Source of the DNA: G963663525 sp963663525
GTDB lineage: Bacteria > Myxococcota_A > SURF-8 > G963663525
Direction of reading: 5' to 3'
NCBI GenBank assembly: GCA_963663525.2
Contig: CAXXHC010000003.1
Location: 1,550,001 to 1,614,000 of the forward strand
Length of the DNA stretch: 64,000 nt
A program made the position numbers and the translations under genes. Under the pieces are notes generated by a model. That model was not told where the DNA came from. It was given only the letters and a program-made list of their open reading frames with translations, and ran no database searches. Of the stretch, positions 44,515 to 53,803 are shown in pieces; position 1 is the first letter of the stretch, and each line of letters opens with the position of its first letter.

Positions 44515-46086
44515 ATGAAACTTTGCGCATTGATTCTCGCCGGGGGAACGGGGACACGCTTCTGGCCCTGGAGCGACGACCTGATGCCCAAGCAGTTTCT
44601 CCCCATCGCGGATCCCAGGGAAACATTGCTGCAACAGGCTCGAAGCCGGGTGGCGCCGCTGGTTGAAGACCGCATTCTCGTGTTGACCAATGAAGAGTAC
44701 GTACCCGTGGTGCGCACGCAACTGCCCGATATTCCAAAGGAAAATATCGTTGGCGAGCCGATGTTACGGGATACGGCGGCGGCGGTCGGTCTGGGTGCTG
44801 CCCTGGCCGAGCGTCTCTGGCCGGGCACGGTACAGACGGTATTTCCCGCCGACCACGCCATCGGCAGGCCGGAACGCTTTGTCGAGATACTGCGCCACGC
44901 CGCCCGTTTTGCGCACGACACGGGGAAATTGTATACCATCGGTATCGAGCCAGCCTATCCCACGGAAGCCTACGGCTACCTGGAACGCGGCGAGCGTCTT
45001 GAATCTCCTAAAGATATCGGGCACTTCCGCCTGGATGCCTTCGTTGAAAAACCGGACCTCGCCACGGCCCAACGTTATGTACGCGGTGGCCGCCACGATT
45101 GGAACGCCGGAATTTTCGCTTGGAAGACCGAGGCCATTTTAGAGGCTTTAGCGCGCCATCTGCCTCAGCACGCGACATGGCTTCCCAAAGCCGTCGAGGC
45201 GTTCGGCAGCTCGTACTTTAGAGAGCGACTTCGTGAGTCGTTTCTGCAACTACCGAAAATCTCTATTGATTTCGGGGTGATGCAGAGTGAAGCTGCAGCG
45301 GGGAACGTGCATATGGTCGCTGGTGATTTCCCTTGGAGCGATCTGGGGGGCTGGGATGCTTTCGCCGATACGCTGGAGCCCGACGCGCACCACAACCGCG
45401 TTTACGGACATGCCCGAGACTGGAACGGCGAGGATTGGGACGAGCGCTGGTCGCCGCTGCAACCTGCACATGAAGACAAGGACGAGTCGATTTCGATGGG
45501 CGAAGTGTTCACGATGCACGCCTCCGGTAACTTGGCGTTCAACAGTCGCCGGGGGCATCGGGTGGCGCTCGTCGGCGTGGACGATCTCGCGGTAATCCAT
45601 ACCCACACCGCCACTTTGGTGACGAAGCGTGGCGAGGGCGGGCGACTGAAAGAACTGGTAGGAGCCTTGCCGCCCTTTGGAAAAAAAGGCGGCCTCGTAA
45701 GTGGAGAAAAGGTACTCAAGCCCTGGGGCTGGGAGTTGTGGTGGGCCTGGGAGGACGACTATGCGGGCAAGACCCTGTTTCTTGAAGCGGGGAAGCGGTT
45801 CAGTCTGCAATACCATTCCGTCAAGGACGAGACCATCCACCTGTTCCAAGGCAAGGTCAAACTGACCACGGCTGCGCGGGGAGAAACGCTGGAAGATCGG
45901 GTGTTGCACGAGGGCGATTCCATCCACGTGGAGCCGGGACGCAAGCACCGTATCGAGGCGTTGGAGGACAGCCTGCTGCTCGAGGTCTCGACGCCGTTTT
46001 TATGGGACGTAGTGCGTCTCTCCGACGATTTCGGGCGCGAAGGCACCCGCAAGGCCGAGGTGGGTGTGGAAAAGAAAGAGGAGTAA
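44515..46086 (+). CDS. Mannose-1-phosphate guanylyltransferase with C-terminal cupin
   Basis: 523 residues. The nucleotidyltransferase domain has LILAGGTGTRFWPWS...MPKQFLP, VFPADHAIG, YGYLERG, FVEKP, HDWNAGIFAWK, SIDFGVMQ and DFPWSDLGGWD. A left-handed beta-helix-like segment ends near THTATLVTKRGEGGRLKELV. The C-terminal cupin (about 395-500) resembles type II phosphomannose isomerase but is altered: GKRFSLQYHSVKDETIHLFQ has lost the second His and the Arg of the usual QxHxHRxEH pattern. Guanylyltransferase activity is likely, giving GDP-mannose for polysaccharide or glycoprotein synthesis. Isomerase activity is doubtful. Confidence 0.9.
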   Translation: MKLCALILAGGTGTRFWPWSDDLMPKQFLPIADPRETLLQQARSRVAPLVEDRILVLTNEEYVPVVRTQLPDIPKENIVGEPMLRDTAAAVGLGAALAERLWPGTVQTVFPADHAIGRPERFVEILRHAARFAHDTGKLYTIGIEPAYPTEAYGYLERGERLESPKDIGHFRLDAFVEKPDLATAQRYVRGGRHDWNAGIFAWKTEAILEALARHLPQHATWLPKAVEAFGSSYFRERLRESFLQLPKISIDFGVMQSEAAAGNVHMVAGDFPWSDLGGWDAFADTLEPDAHHNRVYGHARDWNGEDWDERWSPLQPAHEDKDESISMGEVFTMHASGNLAFNSRRGHRVALVGVDDLAVIHTHTATLVTKRGEGGRLKELVGALPPFGKKGGLVSGEKVLKPWGWELWWAWEDDYAGKTLFLEAGKRFSLQYHSVKDETIHLFQGKVKLTTAARGETLEDRVLHEGDSIHVEPGRKHRIEALEDSLLLEVSTPFLWDVVRLSDDFGREGTRKAEVGVEKKEE

Positions 46087-46255
46087 GTGTCGGGTCCTAA
46101 AACGGTATAAGCCGCCGGGCTTGGTGGTCGCGTCACGTACTTTACAAGGGCTTTTGACTTGACAGACGAGCCGGGGCGTGTCATTAGGAAGCGGTCGCGA
46201 CAGGCGGTTGAGCCAAAGTGCAAAGCCGGTTCTATCGCGAAAACTATATGGGTGT

Positions 46256-46332
46256 GCGCCAGTAGCTCAGCCGGATAGAGCACCGGCCTTCTAAGCCGAT
46301 GGTCGCAGGTTCGAGTCCTGCCTGGCGTGCCA
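46256..46332 (+). tRNA. tRNA-Arg (TCT anticodon)
   Basis: 77 nt including an encoded CCA. The acceptor stem GCGCCAG pairs with CTGGCGT (one G-U). D-arm GCTC-AGCCGGATA-GAGC. Anticodon loop CTTCTAA with TCT at 46290-46292. T-arm GCAGG-TTCGAGT-CCTGC. The outermost anticodon-stem pair (C/A) is a mismatch. A TTGACTTGACA segment lies about 90 nt upstream. The 3' half overlaps, on the other strand, the end of a recombinase remnant. Confidence 0.95.
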
Positions 46333-46805
46333 GATCTCAAAAAGGTCGTCGGAAGACTCTCCGGCGGCCTTTTTTCGTCTCGCTTCACGGGTTAATTCCG
46401 CAAGAATATCGAAAGGTTGTTTGAAATCGGCGTGCAGTTGACCATCCTTGAAAATGCAGTTCGAGAGTAGGAAATCCAGCAGCCTCCGCTTCTCCTTCGC
46501 AGGCTGTTTTACGAACAGTTCATAGGCTCTGTGGGCAAGTTCGAGTATTTCTACGCCGAATTTGAGATATTGCTGATCGGACTGCCGATGCCTTGCTAAT
46601 GCCTCTTCGATTTCGCCCGGATCATCTCGGACTTCTCCATGAAGAATTGCGGGGTGATGGTTCCGTTCACTTTGTCGTCGTAAAGGATGTGCACCGTCTT
46701 CTGTAAGCGGTCGTATTTCACTTGCAAGTCTTTGATCGTTTCCCGATGGTATCGCTGTTCATCTTTGTGGCTTTGATGAAGCGCTTCGGCAATCCAATCC
46801 TGCAC
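46291..46805 (-). pseudogene. Serine recombinase C-terminal remnant, frameshifted
   Basis: On the minus strand, the reading begins MQDWIAEALHQSHKDEQRY and includes HILYDDKVNGTITPQFFMEK, which matches the LYEDKLDG-x-I region of large serine recombinases. A frameshift near 46600-46630 gives an early stop. In the next frame the sequence resumes (EEALARHRQSDQQYLKFGVE, ILELAHRAYELFVKQPAKEK, RRLLDFLLSNCIFKDGQLHA, PFDILAELTREARRKK) and runs into the tRNA gene, ending IWHARQDSNLRPSA before TAG. The N-terminal catalytic domain is absent. This is the decayed end of an integrated element at a tRNA attachment site. Confidence 0.85.
46342..46376 (+). terminator. Rho-independent terminator after tRNA-Arg
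   Basis: AAGGTCGTCGGA pairs with TCCGGCGGCCTT (two G-U pairs), followed by a T-run. Confidence 0.8.
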
Positions 46806-46819
46806 GACTTTCCTCCGTA

Positions 46820-46981
46820 TCAGTTGGAAGTCTGCTGGTTATTCTCGTTGGCCTTTTCCTTACGTGCCCACTCCTGGATAATTCCGAAAAAACCGGTGAC
46901 ATTGCACGCGATCTCCCGCGCGTCTTCATTGCTGAGTTGCCTGGACGTGAGGGGCTGCCAAACCTCCAGTGCTACACGCAT
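46820..46981 (-). CDS. Small recombinase-associated protein
   Basis: 53 residues from the ATG at 46981. It contains VWQPLTSRQLSNEDAREIAC and NVTGFFGIIQEWARKE. I recall this pattern from short proteins encoded beside serine recombinases and phage-like elements in many bacteria; the function is unknown. It ends 15 nt before the recombinase remnant, on the same strand. No clear ribosome-binding site is visible, and the gene may be a relic. Confidence 0.6.
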   Translation of the reverse strand: MRVALEVWQPLTSRQLSNEDAREIACNVTGFFGIIQEWARKEKANENNQQTSN

Positions 46982-47362
46982 AAATTTTTTTTGTCGGTCG
47001 TTTCGTGGGTATAAACGAACCCAATCACGCGAATCGCAGGGACTTGCGTGAGTTGGTTGTGACAGGGGCGGATGGGGTGAGTGCGAGTAGGTACTCACCT
47101 TCTGAAAAAATGCAAAATTTCGCGATGACTTTGTCAACAAGCTGCGGGCCCCTTTTAGGGGCCTTCCTCATACCACCGGCTATGACGGTGGTCACTGATT
47201 TAAGGCGAAAATATCTTGGAATGGGTACAACTTGTATGTGATTTAGGCGTACAAAACACCGAAAACGGTACAACCTTCCGAGATGATTGGGAAAACGAGA
47301 AAAGGGGAGACTTGTTGAAACGGTGGTTTCATATTCGGTTGCGCATAAAAATGTCGAAATTC
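46982..47362. other. AT-rich intergenic region beside the integration remnant
   Basis: About 380 bp with no credible gene. It is more AT-rich than its surroundings, includes a GC-rich hairpin GGGCCCC-TTTTA-GGGGCC at about 47147-47163, and probably belongs to the decayed element. Confidence 0.5.
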
Positions 47363-49510
47363 TTATTTTGAAGGAGGCAAGAAACAGTCTGCGCTTTCGG
47401 GGGATTTCGACGGTCCGAGGATGCGGTAAAGCGTCAACGTCAGCGATTGGGTGGCATCATCGTTGTAATCCGTCCGGCGGTTTTCGTCGTAGAAGCGATT
47501 GTCGAACGTTGTGGAAGATACGGGATCGAGGGAGAAACATCGGTGCATGGCTGCGCAAAAAGGAGCGATACGCCGATAGGGAAGCTTGTGATAGTAACAG
47601 GAGAGCCCTTCGTAATAATAGGTCGTCTGGTCGTGGGATTCTTCGAATCGGTAGGATTTTATATCGTCTGCGTTGTCGTAGGTATAAAGAGAAATCTCGA
47701 ATTTATTTTCGTTTTTTCCACCTTGCACTCTCTGGCCGAAGAAATTGAAGCGGGAATCCTGGGGCAAAGAGCCTCGCCATTCGACCACCGCCGCCTTTTC
47801 CGGCAGTTTTTCGACAAGCGAAGCTAGAAAACGGTACTCGTGGATTGAATTGAAGTCATCATCGCGGATATATCCAAAGTGTGTAAGCGGCGCGGAGGCG
47901 AGCAACGCGAGGCCAGCCACAGCCAGAACACGCTTGTTTTTCCAGAAATTCATCGAGATCGCCGCTGCCGCCAGCAGGCATAGCGGCAGAACGAGGTGCA
48001 GGTGATAGCGGGCCTGCATCTCCACACGATCGGGTAGAACGATGGAGTGGCCGGAAAGGAATAGCGCAATCCAACCTGCCAATAATAACAATACCATACG
48101 ATGATTCCGAAACAGATACCCCGCTCCGAGTATGGCGGCGAGAAGTAGCGGGGGAGGCGTGATCCGGGGATGGAGCAGCGTGTTGTAATTCAGGTTCGTC
48201 CATCCCTGGAAAATATTGGCGAACAGGTCGGAGTGAACGCTCCCCTGTATTTTGGCCAGCGAGTGATTCAGCAGATACCACGTGCCGAAACCGAGTGTCG
48301 ATGCCAGCGCCACACCTGCGACGATGATCTTCCAGGGGTGGGGGACGTTTCGGGCGAAGGGTAGGAGGAACAGTCCGGCCATCGGCAGGGCGTGTAGGAT
48401 GTCGAGGTAGCGCATCTGTACCAGGAAAGAGGACAGGTACGCCAGGAGAACCAACCCAACGGCGCGCCGGATACGGGAGGTGGAAAGCAGTGTTGCTGCC
48501 GTCAATGCCATGCAGGTTGCCGCAAGAGTGATGGAAGGGATAAAAAAGACTTCGCTGGCCGAAAAGCGCAGGTGATTGGGATTTACCGCCACCAGAAGCG
48601 CGGCTGCAAGTGCCGGGCGGTCGTCCCCGAACAGGATGCGCGCGAGGGCGAAAATCGCCGGTGGGAGCAGAAACGCATACGCCAGGGTGGCGGAAAACAC
48701 CCATTCGTGAAGGTATACCGGCTTCGAAAACTCGCCGGAAAGCTGGCGAAAAAACAGGGAATCGAACAATCGGGAGAAAATCCCCGGTTCCTGATAGATA
48801 TTGACACCCAGCGGCGTGGGCTCGACGAGCGTCAGCCGCAGGACGACACCCAAAACGAATGCCCCCAAAAGCCAGAGGCGCGCGTGGGAAAAGGTACGAA
48901 TCGAATCGTCTCGTCGAAACGCCAGAACGAAAATGACAAGGCAAGCCACGAAATAATGAAGGATTCCGGCTGTGTACACGAAATCGAAAATCAGAGTGGA
49001 CCAAAACGACCACATTCCGGCAAGGTCGATCTCCCTTTCCGGAAGTTCCCACGGACAGTCGCGTTCGTGGCTTTTCAAAACCTCCGCCATACGCCGAATC
49101 GCCTGTTTTCCGCCGGGAGAGGCACGCGCCATGTCCGTCTCGATGGCGAAACAGGCATTGTTCAGGTCGGGATTGCCTTTGACGGTGGAAGGATGGGCCA
49201 GCGTAAGTGTCAGCCGTTCGTTTTTGGGACCGGCGAGCGTCGCTTCGAGGTGCTCCGACCGGATTTTCAAGCCATCGAAAACCCAGTTCTCGATGATTTT
49301 TCCTTCGAATTCGATCGGCTGAAAAAGGGCCAGAATTCGGTCTTCGTAACCTTCCGGGACGATAGGAGTGACGGGTTCCGAGGCGAAGGTCAAGGACGCA
49401 CGAAGGAGGAACCAAAGCAGAATCGGAATCAGCAACAAACCTCTTGCAAGGAATGGATCTCGTCCGAACCTTGGGTGTATCTCAAAGCATGTACCATGAG
49501 ATTTGTTCAT
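47363..49510 (-). CDS. Polytopic membrane protein, GT-C glycosyltransferase-like
   Basis: 715 residues on the minus strand with AAGGA before ATG 49510. The first helix (LARGLLLIPILLWFLLRASL) is followed by an extracytoplasmic domain (about 40-165), then about ten further helices (for example FVACLVIFVLAFRR, LWLLGAFVLGVVLRLTLV, ALAAALLVAVNPNHLRFS, LAATCMALTAATLLSTS) and a soluble C-terminal region (about 560-715). The helix pattern and the phrase AVNPNHLRFSASEVFFIPS resemble GT-C glycosyltransferases such as mannosyl- or arabinosyl-transferases, but a clear DE-type catalytic motif in the first loop is not visible. A role in glycosylation near the GDP-mannose gene is inference. Confidence 0.7.
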   Translation of the reverse strand: MNKSHGTCFEIHPRFGRDPFLARGLLLIPILLWFLLRASLTFASEPVTPIVPEGYEDRILALFQPIEFEGKIIENWVFDGLKIRSEHLEATLAGPKNERLTLTLAHPSTVKGNPDLNNACFAIETDMARASPGGKQAIRRMAEVLKSHERDCPWELPEREIDLAGMWSFWSTLIFDFVYTAGILHYFVACLVIFVLAFRRDDSIRTFSHARLWLLGAFVLGVVLRLTLVEPTPLGVNIYQEPGIFSRLFDSLFFRQLSGEFSKPVYLHEWVFSATLAYAFLLPPAIFALARILFGDDRPALAAALLVAVNPNHLRFSASEVFFIPSITLAATCMALTAATLLSTSRIRRAVGLVLLAYLSSFLVQMRYLDILHALPMAGLFLLPFARNVPHPWKIIVAGVALASTLGFGTWYLLNHSLAKIQGSVHSDLFANIFQGWTNLNYNTLLHPRITPPPLLLAAILGAGYLFRNHRMVLLLLAGWIALFLSGHSIVLPDRVEMQARYHLHLVLPLCLLAAAAISMNFWKNKRVLAVAGLALLASAPLTHFGYIRDDDFNSIHEYRFLASLVEKLPEKAAVVEWRGSLPQDSRFNFFGQRVQGGKNENKFEISLYTYDNADDIKSYRFEESHDQTTYYYEGLSCYYHKLPYRRIAPFCAAMHRCFSLDPVSSTTFDNRFYDENRRTDYNDDATQSLTLTLYRILGPSKSPESADCFLPPSK

Positions 49511-49729
49511 GAATATCCTTGCGATTTATCAAAAAAACGGATGGAAACGCTTCGATGAGAATGTTCTTTTTCCCTTTACTCTCGGTACTTTACACGCAGC
49601 CTACTTCAATTTTCCTCCTCCCGTCAATGCTTTGGCTCGTTCCCTCATCGGATTCGGACGATGTTTGGATTGGGCTCGCGTTTCACATGGCTGCGGGCGG
49701 TTTTCGATAGGCTCTCAGGAGAATTGCCG

Positions 49730-49758
49730 TTGCCATCCGGGCCGGGTTTCGGTACCAT
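49730..49758 (+). promoter_or_regulatory. Candidate promoter for prkA
   Basis: TTGCCA at 49730-49735, a 17-nt spacer, and TACCAT at 49753-49758, 29 nt before the start codon. Confidence 0.55.
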
Positions 49759-49787
49759 GAAGGAAAGCCCCTCAAGGAGGACGAACC

Positions 49788-52043
49788 ATGCATGAAGCCA
49801 AATCCCGGCTCGATGAAATCTCCACGCGCATCAAAGACCGTTTCGAGTCTCGTCGGCAGATTCTCACGTTCGCGCAGTTCTTGGAGCTGGTGTACGCCCA
49901 TCCCGAACGCTTCGTACGTTCTTCCGTGCAGTATCTACTTGATATGATTGACCATTTCGGCAGGCGCGACGAGAGCGGTCCGGACGGAAAGAGGGGATAC
50001 AAAGTGTTCGACATGGAATTCTCCGATCCCAGTCTGGCCATGGCGGGAGAGGAGCGAGTCCAGGAAGATGTTGTGCGTATCCTTCGCGGTTTCGCATCTG
50101 CGGGGCGGGTCAACAAGCTGATTCTCATGCATGGTCCCAACGGGTCGAGCAAATCCACCTTCGTGGCCTGTCTGATGGCCGGACTCGCCCAGTATTCCCA
50201 TTCCGACGAAGGCGCACTTTATCGATTCAACTGGATTTTCCCCGAAGAGAAACTGACCCGGGAGCGCATCGGGTTCAACAAGGAGAAAAACGAGCCGATT
50301 CCGGTGGGCGAATCCTACGCCACGCTTCCCGAAGAACGCATCGCGGCGAAAGTTCCCTGCGAGTTGCGCGATTCTCCGTTGTTGCTGTTTCCCAAGGAAG
50401 AACGTAGAAAGGTTTTCGAAGAGCTTTTCGGAAAAAACCTCGAAAAATCGCAGCGGCGATTGGCGGCCACGATGCTGGAAGGGAATCTCGCGCCGCGCAG
50501 CAAGGCGATTTTCGATGCCCTGCTCAGCGCCTACAAGGGCGATTTTTCCCGTGTACTCCAGCACGTCCAGGTAGAGCGCTGGAACATCTCCAGCCACTAC
50601 AAAGTGGGAGCCGTGACCATTGAGCCGGAAATGAGCGTCGATGCCGGAATGCGGCAGTTGACGATGGACCGGAGTTTGCAAAACCTGCCGCCGGTGCTGC
50701 AAAATCTTTCTTTGTACCAGGCCGAGGGACGTCTCGTGGAGGCCAACCATGGTATCATCGAGTTTTCCGACATGCTCAAAAGGCATCCCGAAAGCTTCAA
50801 ATACCTGCTTTCCGCCACCGAAAAGGGGACGGTCAACCTCGACGCCGCCCTGCTGCAACTGGATCTAGTGTTCATCGGTTCGACGAACGACAACTTCCTG
50901 GGGGCTTTTATCCAGGGACACAAGGCCGAGTATATTTCCTACTTGGGTCGCTGGGAATTGGTCCATGTTCCGTATCTGCTCGACTACCGGGAAGAGAAGA
51001 AAATCTACGACAACCAGTTGATGCTGGAACGTCAGGGCCGGGAGTTGGCACCCCATACTACCGAAATGGCAGCGCTTTTCGCCGTGTTGACCCGTTTGAA
51101 GCGCCCGAATCCCGAACATTACCCGGAAGAGTTGCGGGATATCGTCGAGCGTCTCAATCCGCTGGAAAAGGCGATGTTTTACGCCGAGGGGGCGATTCCG
51201 CCATGGATTGACAACTCCAAGCGCAAGGATTTCAGCCGTATCCGTCAGCGGATGATGAACGAATTCAGCCGGAGGGAAAACTACGAGGGAGAGTCCGGTG
51301 CGTCACCCAGGGAAATGAAAATCATGTTGCTCAACGCCTCACAGGCCAGGCGGAATGGCGGGTGCCTCACGCCCATTGCCGTGATGAGCGAGTTGCGACG
51401 GATGATCGTGGACAAGTCGGTGTACGTGTTCCTCAACGAAGAAGCAGAAGGCGATTACCACGATTTCAACACGATGCTGGCGTATCTCGAAAAGTACTAC
51501 CTCGACATTCTCGACCGGGAGATTCGCTCCGGGTTGGATCTGGTCGCGCCGGGCCAATATGCCGAAATCATAGCACGTTACGTGGAAAACGTGTCGGCCT
51601 GGGTACAGAAACGTCGTCTTGTGGATCGCATCACCGGGCAGGAAAAGGACGTGGATCAGAGGTTTATGATCGACGTGGAGCAGAAAATCGCCGGGGGCGA
51701 GGATACGGAAAAATTCCGCCGCGATCTGATTTCCCAGGTGGGGGCGTATGCCTTGGAACACCCGGACGAACAAGTGGACAACGCGCTGTTGTTCGACCGT
51801 TACATCAAGCGTCTGGAGGATTTTTACTTCCAGAAAAACCGTAAAAAGGTCTCGCTGGCCGGGGAAAACCTGATGAAATTCACCTCGGATAAAAAAGGCG
51901 ACATGGCCGAAGAAGAACAGGCCGTAGTCCGCACCATGCTGGAAAAACTTTCCTCGGAGTACGGCTATTCCCCCGAATGTACAAAGACCGTGTTTTCTTA
52001 CTTATGGAATCGGAGATATCGGGGAAGTATTCATCCCGATTGA
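49788..52043 (+). CDS. prkA: PrkA-family serine protein kinase
   Basis: 751 residues, somewhat longer than common PrkA (about 640). ATG 49788 is preceded by AAGGAGG. The N-terminal AAA-type domain has Walker A GPNGSSKS (116-123). Further family features are YRFNWIFPEEKLTRERIGF, ALLSAYKGDFSRVLQHVQVE, GVMEFSDML-like HGIIEFSDMLKR and LDLVFIGSTNDNFLGAFIQG. The C-terminal kinase-like part includes GGCLTPIAVMSELRRMIVDK. PrkA kinases act in stress responses and sporulation in other bacteria. The usual partners yeaH/spoVR are not adjacent. Confidence 0.93.
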   Translation: MHEAKSRLDEISTRIKDRFESRRQILTFAQFLELVYAHPERFVRSSVQYLLDMIDHFGRRDESGPDGKRGYKVFDMEFSDPSLAMAGEERVQEDVVRILRGFASAGRVNKLILMHGPNGSSKSTFVACLMAGLAQYSHSDEGALYRFNWIFPEEKLTRERIGFNKEKNEPIPVGESYATLPEERIAAKVPCELRDSPLLLFPKEERRKVFEELFGKNLEKSQRRLAATMLEGNLAPRSKAIFDALLSAYKGDFSRVLQHVQVERWNISSHYKVGAVTIEPEMSVDAGMRQLTMDRSLQNLPPVLQNLSLYQAEGRLVEANHGIIEFSDMLKRHPESFKYLLSATEKGTVNLDAALLQLDLVFIGSTNDNFLGAFIQGHKAEYISYLGRWELVHVPYLLDYREEKKIYDNQLMLERQGRELAPHTTEMAALFAVLTRLKRPNPEHYPEELRDIVERLNPLEKAMFYAEGAIPPWIDNSKRKDFSRIRQRMMNEFSRRENYEGESGASPREMKIMLLNASQARRNGGCLTPIAVMSELRRMIVDKSVYVFLNEEAEGDYHDFNTMLAYLEKYYLDILDREIRSGLDLVAPGQYAEIIARYVENVSAWVQKRRLVDRITGQEKDVDQRFMIDVEQKIAGGEDTEKFRRDLISQVGAYALEHPDEQVDNALLFDRYIKRLEDFYFQKNRKKVSLAGENLMKFTSDKKGDMAEEEQAVVRTMLEKLSSEYGYSPECTKTVFSYLWNRRYRGSIHPD

Positions 52044-52049
52044 GAAAAG

Positions 52050-53222
52050 TCAGCGAGACGCCGCCGCATTCTCCGAATCCCGTGAAGGCTCTCCCAGCCG
52101 GGGAATCAGGCGGATGGCGTTTTCTGCATACAGCTTTCGAAGCACTTCTCGGGGGAGGTCGATGGCGTCGATCAGCCAGTCCCCCTGAATCGGTGTGGGA
52201 TGCTGAATGCGTCGCTCGTTGGTTTCCAGAAAATGCCAGTGGCGGTTGTAGTATTTCTCCGCGTCGTCCTTCGTCTTCGGTTTGCCGTCGGAAGACCCCA
52301 GCGTAAGGGATTCGGGGAAAATGCCGATATCGGTGCCGAAAAGGATGCGGTCCTGGTGCTTGATGAACAGGTTTCGTAATTTAATGGGGTCGTGGCGACC
52401 GATTTCGGGGATGCGGGCCGCGATATCGATGTACAGGTTGGCATAGGTATCCAACATGTGGTCCACGTGGTCGATGTCTTCGGGATCGTTGCCGAAATGC
52501 ACGCCGATAAAGATCGTTTTTTCGTGTTTTTTCACGACGTTTTCGAATTGTTGAAGCAAAGTTTCTCGCGGGGGAAATCCGGGACGGGCGAAACTCCAGG
52601 AAGGATGTTCCTTGAGTTCCGCGTAGCGTTCGTTCTCCGGCGTGACGGGTTCCCAGAACGCCTTGGGATCTCCGGTGTGGATGTAAACCGGCACTCCCAG
52701 TTCTCCCGCCTTTTCCCACAAGGGGTCCATAAGAGGACTGTCTACCGGTAAAAACGTTTTGAAATCGGGCGGTTGTCCCCAGTACAGCCCTAGTCCTTTG
52801 TTGATTTTCAACGCCACGGCGCCGTGCTGCGTGACATCTTCTTCCAGCAGGCGTGCGTTGTATTCGCCGAAATCCTTTTCAGGCAGGGCGGACCAGTCGG
52901 GATTGTGTGCCAGCAGGATGCGGTCGGTGTATTGCCGAAAAGCGTCGGTCCGGGCGGCCAACGCATCGCCGAACCCACCGGAAAGATTGACCATTCGATA
53001 AATGCCGTTGCGGTCCATGATATCGAGAATGTCTGGGACGGAACGGGCGCTGAGGTGCGTGTGGGCGTCGATGACGACATACTCGCCGTGGCGGATCTTC
53101 ACATCCGGTAGCAAGGAGTAGTCCTCGGCGATCAGATCTACCACCACGGAACCCACCGACCATGCGAAGGGGATCAGGGTTAAAAACGCGGCGGCGATAA
53201 AAAAGTATCGGGCTTTCAGCAT
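52050..53222 (-). CDS. Membrane-anchored amidohydrolase (amidohydrolase 2 family)
   Basis: 390 residues from the ATG at 53222, with AAGGAG upstream. An N-terminal helix (YFFIAAAFLTLIPFAWSVGS) anchors or exports the protein. The TIM-barrel metal motifs are VIDAHTHLSARSV (HxH), PVYIHTGDPKAFW, FIGVHFGNDPEDIDHVD and ILFGTDIGIF. It should hydrolyse or decarboxylate a small substrate outside the cytoplasm; the substrate is not predictable. It converges on prkA with a 6-nt gap. Confidence 0.85.
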   Translation of the reverse strand: MLKARYFFIAAAFLTLIPFAWSVGSVVVDLIAEDYSLLPDVKIRHGEYVVIDAHTHLSARSVPDILDIMDRNGIYRMVNLSGGFGDALAARTDAFRQYTDRILLAHNPDWSALPEKDFGEYNARLLEEDVTQHGAVALKINKGLGLYWGQPPDFKTFLPVDSPLMDPLWEKAGELGVPVYIHTGDPKAFWEPVTPENERYAELKEHPSWSFARPGFPPRETLLQQFENVVKKHEKTIFIGVHFGNDPEDIDHVDHMLDTYANLYIDIAARIPEIGRHDPIKLRNLFIKHQDRILFGTDIGIFPESLTLGSSDGKPKTKDDAEKYYNRHWHFLETNERRIQHPTPIQGDWLIDAIDLPREVLRKLYAENAIRLIPRLGEPSRDSENAAASR

Positions 53223-53366
53223 GGGCGCTCCTTGTGAAACCGGCGCAGTATAACACAGTTCGGCCTGGAAAAACATGGGCAAGATCGTTTCGAACGTTTT
53301 GGAGGAGCGAATTCTTCGGGGAAATGAGAATTGATAGAAAACATTGGAACCGTTCAATAGATTATT

Positions 53367-53391
53367 GTAGCGGCGAGGCGTAAGCCCGCCG
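53367..53391. repeat. Family D repeat, single arm
   Basis: GTAGCGGCGAGGCGTAAGCC plus CGCCG, identical to the left arm and its extension at 4484. The inverted partner is absent. Confidence 0.75.
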
Positions 53392-53653
53392 TGATTTGGG
53401 TCTTTTTCGGCTTTCACGGGTGCCATCGGTCTTTCACCATTAGGCGAATGGCCGTGAAAACACAAGCAATCCGGGCCATCGATCTGTTCCGGATCGAAGA
53501 CCCGGGCACCCTTTCCTCGATTCACCGAGTTAGATTCGTGCCGAATCAAGAATGGAATCGCCCTGCATCGTTTCGAACGTTCCTTCTCCCCAATCCCGGA
53601 ATGGAAAGACACATGCATCAACGGACGTGAATGAAATTACGGTTCACGCGAAG

Positions 53654-53682
53654 TTGACTCCGAGTGTCTGGCGCGTTAGGAT
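53654..53682 (+). promoter_or_regulatory. Candidate promoter for the 53804 gene
   Basis: TTGACT at 53654-53659, a 17-nt spacer, and TAGGAT at 53677-53682. Confidence 0.55.
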
Positions 53683-53803
53683 TCCGTAATGGTCGAATCC
53701 ATGTTGCGTTCCCGTTCGGGTGATGGGTGGAAAAAGGTGGGGGTTCGGCCAATGATGCGCAATCCCATTCAGTTGAGGACCGAAACCGTCAAGGAGGCCA
53801 GGT

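Larger units (their letters stand above)
53223..53803. other. Intergenic region with a solo repeat and promoter
   Basis: About 580 bp without a credible gene. It holds a solo half of repeat family D (53367-53391) and a candidate promoter at 53654-53682. Confidence 0.5.

Noticed and set aside
47147..47163. GC-rich hairpin as a terminator
   Set aside because: No T-run follows on either strand and no gene ends nearby.
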